This document shows, piece after piece, positions 37,396-46,629 of a stretch of 64,000 nt of DNA (position 1 is the first letter of the stretch; each line of letters begins with the position of its first letter). The stretch comes from CAVXFB01 sp963760935 (GTDB lineage Bacteria; Planctomycetota; Planctomycetia; Pirellulales; Thermoguttaceae). The notes under the pieces were generated by a model, which was given only the letters and a program-made list of their open reading frames with translations, made no database searches and had not been told where the DNA came from. The translations under genes and the position numbers were made by a program. The stretch spans positions 868,001-932,000 of the forward strand of contig CAVXFB010000008.1 in the NCBI GenBank assembly GCA_963760935.1. The letters run 5' to 3'.

Positions 37396-38163
37396 ATGAC
37401 AAACAGGAATGACTGGCGAACGACGCTGCTTGAGCGGCAACAGTGGCTGACGTTCCTATTGCCGTTTGCCGTGTTCATGGTCGTCGGCACTCTGGAGCCG
37501 GCGCCGGATCGGCCGGGCGGCCAAGCCATCGGCCTATCGTTGCCCTATAGCTGCTATCCGTGGGTGTACACCATCAAAATCGCACTGACGGTCGCGGCCA
37601 TTGCCTTCGTTTGGCCCGGCTATCGGGATTTTACGCCGCGGGTCACGCTGCTGGCCATCCTTGTTGGCATTATCGGCGGGCCGCTGTGGATCGGCTTGTG
37701 CCAGCTCGATTGGGAACACAAGTACTTGTTGCCCTTATTGGAGCGAATCGGGGCAGGTGGACTGATCGGCGTGGGAGATCGAGCGGCGTTCAACCCGCTC
37801 AAGCAACTCGCCGATCAGCCGGCGCTGGCCTGGGCGTTTCTTGCGGTGCGGCTCTTCGGACTTGTCGCCGTTGTGCCGATCATCGAAGAGTTCTTCCTCC
37901 GCGGTTTCGCGATGCGGTTTGTCATGGCGCGCGATTGGTGGAAGGTGCCCTTCGGCGAAGCCAGCGCGGCAGCAATCGTCCTCGGTACGGCGGTCCCGAT
38001 GCTCATGCACCCTGAGCTACTGGCCGCCGCTGTGTGGTTTTCGATGATCACCTGGCTCATGATCCGCACCCGCAGCATTTGGGATTGCGTGGCCGCCCAC
38101 GCCCTGACCAATCTGATTTTGGGAATCTACGTGGTCAGTTCCGGCAACTGGCGTCTGATGTAG
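37396..38163 (+). CDS. CPBP-family intramembrane metalloprotease (CAAX protease-related)
   Basis: 255 residues with about eight hydrophobic helices. The CPBP/CAAX motif is IIEEFFLRGFAMRF (EExxxR), with a downstream histidine in MLMHPE and HALTNLILGIY. It matches the group called CAAX prenyl protease-related protein, which in many bacteria accompanies exosortase/PEP-CTERM export loci; no exosortase is seen here. Its stop codon TAG (38161-38163) is the first triplet of a repeat. Confidence 0.82.
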   Translation: MTNRNDWRTTLLERQQWLTFLLPFAVFMVVGTLEPAPDRPGGQAIGLSLPYSCYPWVYTIKIALTVAAIAFVWPGYRDFTPRVTLLAILVGIIGGPLWIGLCQLDWEHKYLLPLLERIGAGGLIGVGDRAAFNPLKQLADQPALAWAFLAVRLFGLVAVVPIIEEFFLRGFAMRFVMARDWWKVPFGEASAAAIVLGTAVPMLMHPELLAAAVWFSMITWLMIRTRSIWDCVAAHALTNLILGIYVVSSGNWRLM

Positions 38164-38250
38164 GGTGTGTCCGCAACGCGCGGCAATTTCAGAGTATCGC
38201 CTGGATATGGATCGGGCTCGCTTCGCTCGAACCACCCTACGCGGGCCATT
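38161..38250. repeat. repeat block after the CPBP gene
   Basis: TAGGGTGTGTCCGC at the left edge and, about 60 bases on, GCTCGCTTCGCTCGAACCACCCTACGCGG at the right. The right part is the common GGTGGGTTCGAGCGAAGCGAG-type palindrome; the left part relates to the elements at 13447 and 17882 but is more degraded. Confidence 0.55.
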
Positions 38251-38316
38251 TCCTCGCTGGCCAAAGCCGGTACAATACCCCGCTAAGGAAATGTCGTGGT
38301 TCTTTGAGGGTACGAT

Positions 38317-39444
38317 ATGGCGGTAGAGCGGCTGCGAATTGCGATGCTTGCTCCAGTCAGTTGGCCGCTACCGCCGCCCGGTTACGGGCCGTGGGAACAG
38401 GTTGTGGCCAACTTGTCCGAGGAACTGGTGCGGCTGGGCCACGACGTCACTGTTTTTGCGGCCGCCGGCACCACGACCTCGGCCCGGCTGGTCGAGACGG
38501 TACCGCATCCCTTGTCGCTATGGCCTGAAGAGGAATTGCGCCGCCGACAGCAAATCGACCCGGTTTCAGGACTCTTAGTTGGGCCGCCGTCGTTTCGTGC
38601 CTGGGAGCAGCAGCATATCGCCATCGCGATGGAGGCTGCGGCCGCCGATAGCTTCGACGTGGTGCATAACCATCTGCATGTGCACGGACTCGTATTCTCG
38701 CGGTTGATTCCTTGCCCTATGGTGACGACGCTGCACGGCTCGGCCTGGGTCCAATCGCTGCATCCAATCTTCGATCGTTATCGCGACCTGCCGTACGTAT
38801 CCATTTCGGACGCCGAGCGGCAGTTGAAGCCGGATCTGAACTACGTTGCCACGGTGTACAACGGCATTCGACTGGAAGATTTTCCGCTGTGTGCGGAAAA
38901 GGACGACTACCTGTTGTTCGCGGGGCGTTTTTCGCCCGAGAAAGGACCCGCCTCGGCAGTGCAAATCGCGCGACGCTCCGGTCTCCCGCTGCACATGGCC
39001 GGGATGATCGAGCCGCAGTATCAAGGTTATTTCGACGAGCAGGTGAAGCCGTTCATCGACGGACGCAACACCACCTTTCTCGGCATGTTGTCGCAAACCG
39101 ATCTGGCGCGGCAGTACGAACGTGCCCGAGCGGTTCTGTTCCCGATCGCATGGTGCGAGCCGTGCGGCATGGTGTTGATCGAGGCCCAGGCGAGCGGCAC
39201 ACCGGTCATCGGCGCCCGCTATGGCTCGGTGCCGGAAGTGATCCGGCATGGCGAGACGGGTTTTGTCGTCGATAGCGACGACGAGGCAGTGGCCGCTGTC
39301 GCGCGCTTATCGGAAATCGATCCGCGTGCATGCCGAGCCAATGCCGAGACCCGCTTCAGCGCGGCCGCAATGGCAGCCGGCTATGAAGAGGCATACTTAA
39401 GTGCAATTGGCAGATGCGCATGCCGAACAGAGGACGCCAAATGA
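38317..39444 (+). CDS. GT4-family glycosyltransferase
   Basis: 375 residues, GT-B fold. N-terminal half has MLAPVSWPLPPPGYGPWEQVV, a GT4 acceptor-side block; the C-terminal donor-binding half has LLFAGRFSPEKGPASAVQIA and the EPCGMVLIEAQASGTPVIGA block with its conserved glutamates. FDVVHNHLH is also a family feature. The stop codon overlaps the ATG of the GH130 gene (ATGA at 39441-39444), so the two are translationally coupled and probably share a sugar substrate, most likely a hexose- or mannose-containing glycan. Confidence 0.85.
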   Translation: MAVERLRIAMLAPVSWPLPPPGYGPWEQVVANLSEELVRLGHDVTVFAAAGTTTSARLVETVPHPLSLWPEEELRRRQQIDPVSGLLVGPPSFRAWEQQHIAIAMEAAAADSFDVVHNHLHVHGLVFSRLIPCPMVTTLHGSAWVQSLHPIFDRYRDLPYVSISDAERQLKPDLNYVATVYNGIRLEDFPLCAEKDDYLLFAGRFSPEKGPASAVQIARRSGLPLHMAGMIEPQYQGYFDEQVKPFIDGRNTTFLGMLSQTDLARQYERARAVLFPIAWCEPCGMVLIEAQASGTPVIGARYGSVPEVIRHGETGFVVDSDDEAVAAVARLSEIDPRACRANAETRFSAAAMAAGYEEAYLSAIGRCACRTEDAK

Positions 39445-40373
39445 GCGAAATTGTCGTGCGTTATTCGGGCAATCCGATCCTGACTCGCAACGATGTGCCC
39501 TACCCGATCGAGACGGTGCACAACGCGGGCGCGGTGAAGTTCGATGGGCGATACCTGCTGGTGTTCCGTTCACATCGCCGCAACGGACGCTCGATTCTCG
39601 GCCTGGCCGAAAGCGACGACGGACTGCATTTTCGTGCGCGGCCCGAACCGCTGCTGACACCGGCCACGAGCGGCGTCTTCGCCGAGTATGAAGAATATGG
39701 CGTCGAGGACTGCCGCGTGACGGCCATCGAGGGGCAGTACTTGTTGACATATAGTGCCTACTCGCGACACGGCGTTCGGATCGCCTTGGCCCGAACCCGT
39801 GACTTTCGCAGCATCGAACGCGTGTCCCTGATCAGCCAAGCCGATATGCGGAATGTGGTCATCTTCCCCGAGCGAATCGGCGGCCGCTACGTGCGGCTGG
39901 ATCGGCCGCATTCGGAAATTGCGCCATGGTCGATTTGGATTAGCTATTCGCCCGACCTGATACATTGGGGCGATTCGCGGTTGGTGATCAGGCCGGCCCC
40001 GTACCATTGGGATGAGCAGAAGGTCGGGCCCGTGGCGCCGCCAATCAAGACAGCGGCCGGCTGGCTGAGCATCTATCACGGCGTGTTTGCCACCATGTCA
40101 GGCGGTATTTACCGTCTTGGCGTAGCTCTGCACGATCTGGCCGATCCGGCCCGAGTGATCGGCGTAGCCGACGACTGGATCCTTCAGCCGACCGACCCTT
40201 GGGAAGTGACCGGTTATGTCACGAACGTTGTGTTCACCTGTGGCGCGATTCCAGAGGACGACGGCAGCGTAAAACTCTACTGGGGCGGGGCCGACAGCGT
40301 GATGTGCGTGGGGACGGCGAAGATCGAAGATCTCGTGAACATGTGCCTGACGCGGTCGCGGCCTGCGTTGTGA
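39441..40373 (+). CDS. GH130 family glycoside phosphorylase/hydrolase
   Basis: 310 residues. RYSGNPILTRNDVPYPIETVHNAGAVKFDGRYLLVFR, GVEDCRVTAIEGQYLLTYSAY and WDEQKVGPVAPPIKTAAGWLSIYHGV are strong signatures of GH130, which contains beta-1,2- and beta-1,4-mannoside phosphorylases and hydrolases. The catalytic aspartate is expected in the VEDCR-type segment. ATG overlaps the GT4 stop. A glycosyltransferase coupled to a mannoside phosphorylase would allow making and reclaiming a storage or surface glycan; this is inference. Confidence 0.88.
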   Translation: MSEIVVRYSGNPILTRNDVPYPIETVHNAGAVKFDGRYLLVFRSHRRNGRSILGLAESDDGLHFRARPEPLLTPATSGVFAEYEEYGVEDCRVTAIEGQYLLTYSAYSRHGVRIALARTRDFRSIERVSLISQADMRNVVIFPERIGGRYVRLDRPHSEIAPWSIWISYSPDLIHWGDSRLVIRPAPYHWDEQKVGPVAPPIKTAAGWLSIYHGVFATMSGGIYRLGVALHDLADPARVIGVADDWILQPTDPWEVTGYVTNVVFTCGAIPEDDGSVKLYWGGADSVMCVGTAKIEDLVNMCLTRSRPAL

Positions 40374-40383
40374 AAAACAGCAC

Positions 40384-40458
40384 GGTGGGTCGAGCCAAGC
40401 GAGCCCCACCAACTTCAACGAACTGGCGGTGGAGTTCGCCTCGCTCGACTCACCTTAC
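40384..40458. repeat. inverted REP pair after the GH130 gene
   Basis: GGTGGGTCGAGCCAAGCGAG (40385-40404) and the complement of GCCTCGCTCGACTCACC (about 40441-40457) are inverted copies of the same element, itself an imperfect palindrome ending CCCCACC. They lie between GH130 and GYD genes. Confidence 0.65.
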
Positions 40459-40487
40459 CTATAAACCCCTACTCAGGAGACCTGATC

Positions 40488-40772
40488 ATGGCAACGTACT
40501 TGATGTCGGGCAAATACTCGCCCATGGCACTCCAGGATGCCAGCCCGGAGCGCACGAAGAAAGCAGTGAAGCTGGTAAAGCAGTTCAAAGGCCGCATTGA
40601 GAAGATGTACGCCACGCTCGGTGCGCACGACCTGCTGGTGGTGGCCGATTTCCCCGGCACCGAGGAGGCCATGCAGGCGTCGATCGCGCTGACGAAGCTG
40701 ACCGGTATCGGCTTTACGACGACGCCGGCGGTGACGGTCGACATATTCGACAAGCTGCTGGCCGCGGAGTAG
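40488..40772 (+). CDS. GYD domain protein
   Basis: 94 residues: MATYLMSGKYSPMALQDASPERTKKAVKLVKQFKGRIEKMYATLGAHDLLVVADFPG, a clean GYD-domain sequence of the ferredoxin-like superfamily. CAGGAG lies at good distance before the ATG. Function of the family is not settled; the members bind small molecules or act as stress proteins. It is alone between repeats and the efflux operon. Confidence 0.85.
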   Translation: MATYLMSGKYSPMALQDASPERTKKAVKLVKQFKGRIEKMYATLGAHDLLVVADFPGTEEAMQASIALTKLTGIGFTTTPAVTVDIFDKLLAAE

Positions 40773-40858
40773 AGCAGCGACCCATTCTCGGTCGCGCGGC
40801 TTATGCATATCGACGATGGTTCCGATGTGAGTCGCCTAAGGGGCTGCTGCGGACCCTG

Positions 40859-43800
40859 CTACCATGCATGGGACTCGCTTTGTGCTGCCATCTCCTTCAA
40901 GTCCACCTCATGCGAATGATGCCGCATGGCTCGCCGAGCAGCCTTGCGGCCGAAGGTCCAAAACAGGGCCGGACGAACGAAGAAGTCTAACAAGGTCGAA
41001 CTGAACAAACCGCCAAGAATCACTGTGGCCACGGGATAGAGGATTTCCTTGCCCGGCTGCCCCGACGCCAGCACCAGCGGCACCAGGGCGATGCCGGCCG
41101 TCAGGGCCGTCATCAGCATGGGGGCAAGGCGTTCTTTGCCGGCCCGCTCGATCATTTTCGGCGTGAATGCTTCGCCTTCGTGTCGAACCAGATGCAGGTA
41201 ATGGGCGATCAGCAGGATGCCGTTGCGCGATGCGATGCCAGCCAGCGAAATGAAGCCGACCATGCTTGCCACGGTGAACGACTGCCGGGTGATGACCAGC
41301 GCCGCCACGGCGCCGATGGCCGCCATCGGCAGTGCGGCCAGCACTTGCAGGCTGAGATTCAACGAGCGGAACAGGGTGTAGAGCGTCAGTAGCATGCATG
41401 CCAGCGAGACGAGGCTCAGCAGCCCGATCGTGCGCGTCGCCGATTGCTGGCTCTCGAATTGGCCGCTGTACTCGATGAAATACCCGGTTGGCAGCGATGC
41501 GTGGATGGGAGCCAGCCGCTGTTGAATTTCTTCGACCACGCCGCCGAGATCGCGGCCCGCCGTGTTACACTGGACGATGATCCGGCGGCGGACGTTTTCG
41601 CGGTTGATCGTGTTCGGCCCGCTCGATTCCACAATCTCGCTCACGGCACTGAGCGGCACTTGGCCGCCACGCGGAAGTTCGACGGCCAGCCGGCGCAATT
41701 CCTGCAAGTCGTTGCGGAACGGATCGTCGAGCCGCACCAACAAGTCGAATTTCCGCTCGCCTACCACCAGTTCCGAGACCACGCGGCCGTTCATGGCCGT
41801 CTCGATCAGGTCGTTAATATCGGCAGAGTTCAAGCCATACTCGGCCCGGGCCTTTCGATCCGCCTCGATCCTCAGTTGCGGAATTTCGATTTGCGGCTCG
41901 ACCATCAAATCTCGCACGCCGCGGACGTCCTGGATAGCCGCCTTGATTTCATTGGCCTTCCGGCGGAGGATGTCGAGATTGTCGCCGTAGAGCTTGATGC
42001 CGATCTGGGCTTTCACACCGGATAGCATCTGCGCGATGACATGCTGTAGCGGCTGCTCGGCCGCGATCACGGCCCCCGGCACTTGGGTCAGTTCCTCGCG
42101 CATGTCGGCCATGATTTGGTCGCGGCTGCGACCGCAGTTGGGGTCGAAAGTGACGATAATCTCCGACATATTGACGCCTTCGGCGTGCTCGTCCAATTCG
42201 GCCCGTCCGGTGCGGCGGCCGAAAGCCACCACGCCCGGCACATTGCGCAGCCGCTGTTCGACCATGCCGGCGATGCGGTTCGAGGTTTCCAGCGAATCGC
42301 CCGGCGGCAGCAGCACGTTGATCTGCACCGTGCCTTCATTGAACGGCGGCAGGAAATCGCGGCCTAACCGCGTGACGGTCACGCAACTTATGGCCACGGC
42401 CACGGCCACTGTGCCGAGCACCATCCACGGGCGGCGAATGCTGAAGCGAATTGCAAAGCCGACCAGCCACTTCAGCCTGCGAAGCAGGAAGCTATCCTTG
42501 TCGTGCCGCATCACATTGGCGCCCGGCAGCAACCAATAGGAGAGCACCGGCGTGACCGTCAGCGACACCACCAACGAAGCGATGATCGAGACGATGTAGG
42601 CCACGCCCAACGGTGTGAAGAGCCGGCCTTCCATGCCGGTTAGCGCGAACAGCGGTACAAATACCAGCACCACGAGGATCGTGCTGAAGACGATCGAGTT
42701 CCGCACTTCCGCGCTGGCTTGATAAACGACCAAGAGCGGCGGCTTCGGCTCCGGGTTGTGGGCGTTCTCACGCAGACGACGGAACACGTTTTCCACGCCG
42801 ACGATGGCATCGTCGACCAGCTCTCCAATGGCCACTGCCAGCCCGCCCAGCGTCATTGTGTTGATCGACATGTTGAACCATTTGAAGACCAGGCCGGTCA
42901 CGACGATCGACAACGGAATGGCCGTGAGCGTGATGAACGTCGTGCGAAAATTCATCAGGAAGATAAACAAGACGATCACGACCAGGATTCCGCCGTCTCG
43001 CAGTGCGTCGATTACGTTGTGGATGCCAAGATCAATAAACGATTGCTGCTGATAGACTTCTGGATTGATGCGGATGTCTGACGGCAGGCTGGCCTTTAGA
43101 TCTTTCAGCGCCGCGGTGATTTGTTCGGTCAAGAGGCGAGTATCGGCGCCGGGCTGCTTGGCAATGGTGAGCATGACGGCCGGCGACCCGTTGACGGCGG
43201 CGTCGCCTCGGGGCACTTGCGGGGCCTCGACCACGCGGGCTACCTGACTCAGCAGCACGGGCCGCTCCGTGTCGGCCTTGACCACGACGTTCTCGATGTC
43301 TTCCACGCTTTGCAGGCGGCCGATCGAACGAACCAGATACTCGCGGGCGCCCCGATTAAGATATCCGCCGGTGGCGTTGGCATTGCTGGCGGCCATGGCG
43401 CGCTCAACTTCATGAAGCGTCACGCCGTAAGTGCGCAGCGAGTTGGAATTGACCAATACCTGATACTGTTTGCGGCCGCCGCCCATCGTGATTACCTGGG
43501 CAACGCGTGGAATGGTCAACAGTCGCTGTCGCACGACCCAATCGGCCAGCGTGCGGACCTCCATGGGCGACGTCTTGCCCCCTTCGCTCCACATGCCGAT
43601 GATCATAATCTGGCCCATGATCGAAGAGATTGGGCCCATCTGCGGGCGGACGCCTTCGGGCAGTCGTTCGGCGGCCAGGGCCAGTTTTTCGGCCACGATC
43701 TGGCGATCGACGTAGATATCGGTCCCCCAGGCGAATTCGACCTGAACGACCGACAGTCCGATGCCGGACGAACTGCGGACTGCTTGCACACCGGTGGCCC

Positions 43801-44022
43801 CGTTGAGGACCGACTCGAGCGGAAAAGTGACCAGCGTTTCGACTTCCTCCGGCGCAAGCCGGGAGCCTCGGTCATTACGGTAACTCGCGGCCGGTCGAGA
43901 TCGGGAAAGACGTCGATCGGCAGGTGATAGAGAACGTATCCACCATAGACCAGCACGACCGAGGCCAAAGCGATGACCAGGAGCCGGTAGCGGAGCGAGA
44001 AGCGGATGATGGAGTTGAGCAT
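40859..44022 (-). CDS. cusA: CusA/CzcA-type RND heavy-metal efflux pump (single frameshift)
   Basis: Inner-membrane RND pump of about 1,054 residues after repair. The N-terminus MLNSIIRFSLRYRLLVIALASV and DVFPDLDRPRVTV are CusA/CzcA-type; VAIGELVDDAIVGVENVFRR is the conserved TM4 proton-relay block with the expected aspartates. SIMGQIMIIGMWS and the periplasmic porter domains follow. One G missing near 43858 breaks the frame between TEAPGL and APEEVETLVTFPLESVL. Copper/silver versus cobalt-zinc-cadmium specificity cannot be decided by eye. It is downstream of the adaptor and channel genes on the same strand and separated from the adaptor only by the four-helix-bundle element. Confidence 0.92.
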
Positions 44023-44027
44023 GGGAG

Positions 44028-44507
44028 GTCGAGGGTTGAGAGTCGAGAGTCGAGAGTCGGGAGTCGGACGTTGTTAACGAAGCAGTGATGCTTTCAAACC
44101 ACTTAACATGCGTGCGAGTTCTTCAGCACTGGCGTATAGGGCCTCACGGTCGCCATCGTTAAGGAAAGACCGGCGGAAGGCAAGTTGCACCTGTGAGACG
44201 GCTTCCATCAGCGAACCGTAAGCGATTTCCACGAAGTGCGAAAAATCCCTATTTGATGATCTTCCCGTGTCCTCGGCAATGTTCGACGAAATCGACACTG
44301 ACGCACGTCGTAACTGGCTCGTCAACCCGAACCGTTCGTCAGCGGGAAACCCCTGTGAGACTACATAGACGCGATCGGCGAAATCGACAGCCTTCTGCCA
44401 CACCTCAAGCTTCTCGAATCGAAACATTCCCATCTCCTTGTACCTGTCATGTCGCTTCGGGGACCGGCCCTCTCCGGACCGTCGACTCTCGACTCTCAAC
44501 TCTCGAC
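44028..44507. mobile_element. inverted-repeat-bounded unit carrying a four-helix-bundle gene
   Basis: GTCGAGGGTTGAGAGTCGAG (left, from 44028) and its complement CTCGACTCTCAACTCTCGAC (right, to 44507) form an inverted repeat of about 30 bases with a few mismatches, enclosing the gene at 44074-44427. The right arm touches the stop codon of cusB and the left arm lies six bases from the cusA start. Another single copy of the sequence is at 17940-17957. The unit interrupts the cusB-cusA junction. Confidence 0.6.
44074..44427 (-). CDS. four-helix-bundle protein (23S rRNA-intervening-sequence type)
   Basis: 117 residues: FRFEKLEVWQKAVDFADRVYVVSQGFPADERFGLTSQLRRASVSISSNIAEDTGR and GSLMEAVSQVQLAFRR are the diagnostic blocks of the S23/IVP family, which includes proteins encoded in 23S rRNA intervening sequences and Avd-like proteins of diversity-generating retroelements. 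AAGGAG lies six bases before the ATG at 44427; another ATG at 44433 lacks spacing. It is not part of the efflux machinery. Its position between cusB and cusA inside an inverted repeat suggests insertion. Confidence 0.88.
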   Translation of the reverse strand: MFRFEKLEVWQKAVDFADRVYVVSQGFPADERFGLTSQLRRASVSISSNIAEDTGRSSNRDFSHFVEIAYGSLMEAVSQVQLAFRRSFLNDGDREALYASAEELARMLSGLKASLLR

Positions 44508-46030
44508 TAATGGTTGTGTCCCGCGTGCGGATCGACTCCGCCGCCGGCTTTGTTTTTCAGGGCCAGTTGCATTTGATGGGCGGCCGATGCGGCCACGGTG
44601 CCGCCGAGCCGCAGCGATCCGTCGTTGGCAATCACAACCGATTCCTGGTCGCGATACTCGACGTGCACGGGTCGGCGATCAAAATGGCCCTGGTTCTCCT
44701 CGAACACGTAATATTCGGCGCCGTCCTGGGCGACCGCTTCGACCGGCAGCACGATCCGGTCGGTCCACTGCTCGACAGGAATGCGCAATTGAAGTCGCTG
44801 TCCCGGCCGGAATTGCCAGTAAATAAAACGGCGGCCATCGCGCTTTTCTTCGCGCAGCATGCGATTGGGCAGTGTGACGTAGAAATGCAGCGCCCGCGAT
44901 TCGCGTTCCACCTTGTCGTCGAGGTAAAGAATGCGCAGATCGCTCACGATTTCCTCGTTGCCGCCGGATTTCGATCCGAGAATCGCCGATACGTTGTATC
45001 CGTCGGCGGCGGCCCGATTGATGGCCGGCACATCCTGCTCGAACGCCATGCCTTCGATATAGAGCTGTTTGCAGTCGACCAGCGTGCAAAGCGTGTCGCC
45101 GGCGCTAACGTGCTTTCCCTGCGAAACCTTGAGTTGTTGGACTTGCAGCGGCCCCGACGTTTCTTTCGATGACGAGGAAGCATCACGTCGTGGGGCATAA
45201 ATCGTCAGGCTTTGCAGCAGCGTACGCGTAGCCACGATGCCGTCGACCTGCTCGGCCGAGAGCCCGTGCAAGAGCAGGGCTTGCCGCTGCGCCCGCAGGG
45301 CCGCCTGTTGCTTCTGCTGTTCATACTTGCGTTCCAAGAGCGTTTTTCCAGCAATCACTCCCTCGGCCGCCACCTTCTCCAACCGACGCACCTCGCGATC
45401 GATCACATCGAGTTCCTCGACGGTGCGCAAGAACTCCGTTTGCAGTTGCAACAGGTCTTCGTGCGTGAGGCGGACCTCGAACATCCGCTGGCCGGGCGCG
45501 ACAGCTTCCCCTTGAATCGGATACGTCCGCGTGATCACGCCGGTCATCGGCGATGTCACTTCCAGCACCGACCAACCGGGACGCTCCACGATGATGCCCG
45601 GCACGGTCATGCTCCGTTCAAAGGGCTTTAGCTCGACGGTGGCCAGCCGCAGGCCGATGTTCTTTCGCGCGGCCGAACTGAGTTTAACCGCAGCCGCTTC
45701 GTCGTGCGCATGATCATACGGCGTCGGCTCCTGGCCGTGGGCCTGCGCTTCGTCGGCTTCGTGCTCATGCGCGTCGGCCGCCGCTTCGTGGGCATCGCCC
45801 TCGCCGGCATGTGCGTCATGGTCGTGCTCGTCATGGTCGGCGTCGGCGACGGCCTCATCGTGATCGTGAATCGCTTCGTCGCCAGGCGTCGACATGGCCC
45901 GGCTGGCCAGTTTTGTCACGCTTGGAAGCCAGCGGCTTGCCGTGGCGGCGCCAGCGATGCCGACGATCACTAGCAGGACAATTGTCCAAGCAGTGCGCGT
46001 TGATAAATGGAATGGAGAGGCGACTCGCAT
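44507..46030 (-). CDS. cusB: CusB/CzcB-type efflux adaptor with histidine-rich loop
   Basis: Periplasmic membrane-fusion protein linking the pump to the outer-membrane channel, 507 residues from the ATG at 46030 (MRVASPFHLSTRTAW...). One N-terminal membrane anchor is followed by a region packed with histidine and aspartate (for example DEHDHDAHAGEGDAHE, and HDHD and HEHE motifs, about residues 53-110), a probable metal reservoir or sensor. The barrel-sandwich domain has VTSPMTGVITRTYPIQGEAVAPGQ, with a coiled-coil hairpin around YEQQKQQAALRAQR. The extreme C-terminus HAGHNH also could bind metal. TAG at 44507-44509 is contiguous with an inverted repeat. Confidence 0.9.
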   Translation of the reverse strand: MRVASPFHLSTRTAWTIVLLVIVGIAGAATASRWLPSVTKLASRAMSTPGDEAIHDHDEAVADADHDEHDHDAHAGEGDAHEAAADAHEHEADEAQAHGQEPTPYDHAHDEAAAVKLSSAARKNIGLRLATVELKPFERSMTVPGIIVERPGWSVLEVTSPMTGVITRTYPIQGEAVAPGQRMFEVRLTHEDLLQLQTEFLRTVEELDVIDREVRRLEKVAAEGVIAGKTLLERKYEQQKQQAALRAQRQALLLHGLSAEQVDGIVATRTLLQSLTIYAPRRDASSSSKETSGPLQVQQLKVSQGKHVSAGDTLCTLVDCKQLYIEGMAFEQDVPAINRAAADGYNVSAILGSKSGGNEEIVSDLRILYLDDKVERESRALHFYVTLPNRMLREEKRDGRRFIYWQFRPGQRLQLRIPVEQWTDRIVLPVEAVAQDGAEYYVFEENQGHFDRRPVHVEYRDQESVVIANDGSLRLGGTVAASAAHQMQLALKNKAGGGVDPHAGHNH

Positions 46031-46189
46031 GATTGAACTCCACGCACAAAGGACTCTGGCGGTTTCAAGCACAATGGACGGTCGACAGAAAGAAAACAGG
46101 TACGGCGGACTTTCCGGTCTGCCCTGCAGGTTTCCAGGCAAACAAGAATGCCGGCCTCACCGGTTAATGTCTGTCTGCTCGGTTGCCAC

Positions 46190-46591
46190 TCAGATCAAGA
46201 GCACATGACAGACCAGATGCACGCGCAGCGGCGGCAAGAGCGAATCGGGCGGGAAGAAGCGTTGCCCATCAACCGGGCAGCGTCTTGTCGCGATGGCAAG
46301 TGGCACATACGCTATGGGCGTCACGGCCGGCGAAATAGCCGTATCGCAGACGCCGCGGTTCGGCGCAGTCATGAAGACGCAAGCCGCTGACTGACATTCG
46401 TGCCGACCGTGATGCGAGTGAGAATCAGATGCCGATTCCGCATGGCTGGCCTGATCGCACACACCGGACACGACCATCGCCTGGCTCGTCGCACACTGCT
46501 CTGTGCAGCGGTGTGTGTGATGCCAACAGCAGCCGAGCACGCTGTGCACGGCAATAAGTGCGGCAGTCAAGTTGGCCAGAAAGACGTGCAT
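46190..46591 (-). CDS. histidine/cysteine-rich secreted protein of the efflux operon
   Basis: 133 residues from the ATG at 46591 (MHVFLANLTAALIAVHSVLG, a signal peptide). The mature part has CCWHHTHRCTEQC, SDSHSHHGRHECQSAAC and ends PPLRVHLVCHVLL. I recognise this pattern from planctomycete heavy-metal efflux loci, where it is usually left as hypothetical. Its clustered histidine and cysteine residues suggest binding of copper or zinc. It lies between the adaptor and channel genes in the operon. Confidence 0.7.
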   Translation of the reverse strand: MHVFLANLTAALIAVHSVLGCCWHHTHRCTEQCATSQAMVVSGVCDQASHAESASDSHSHHGRHECQSAACVFMTAPNRGVCDTAISPAVTPIAYVPLAIATRRCPVDGQRFFPPDSLLPPLRVHLVCHVLLI

Positions 46592-46629
46592 AAGTATCGG
46601 AGGTACTATATTCCATCCAAGCCTTGCGG

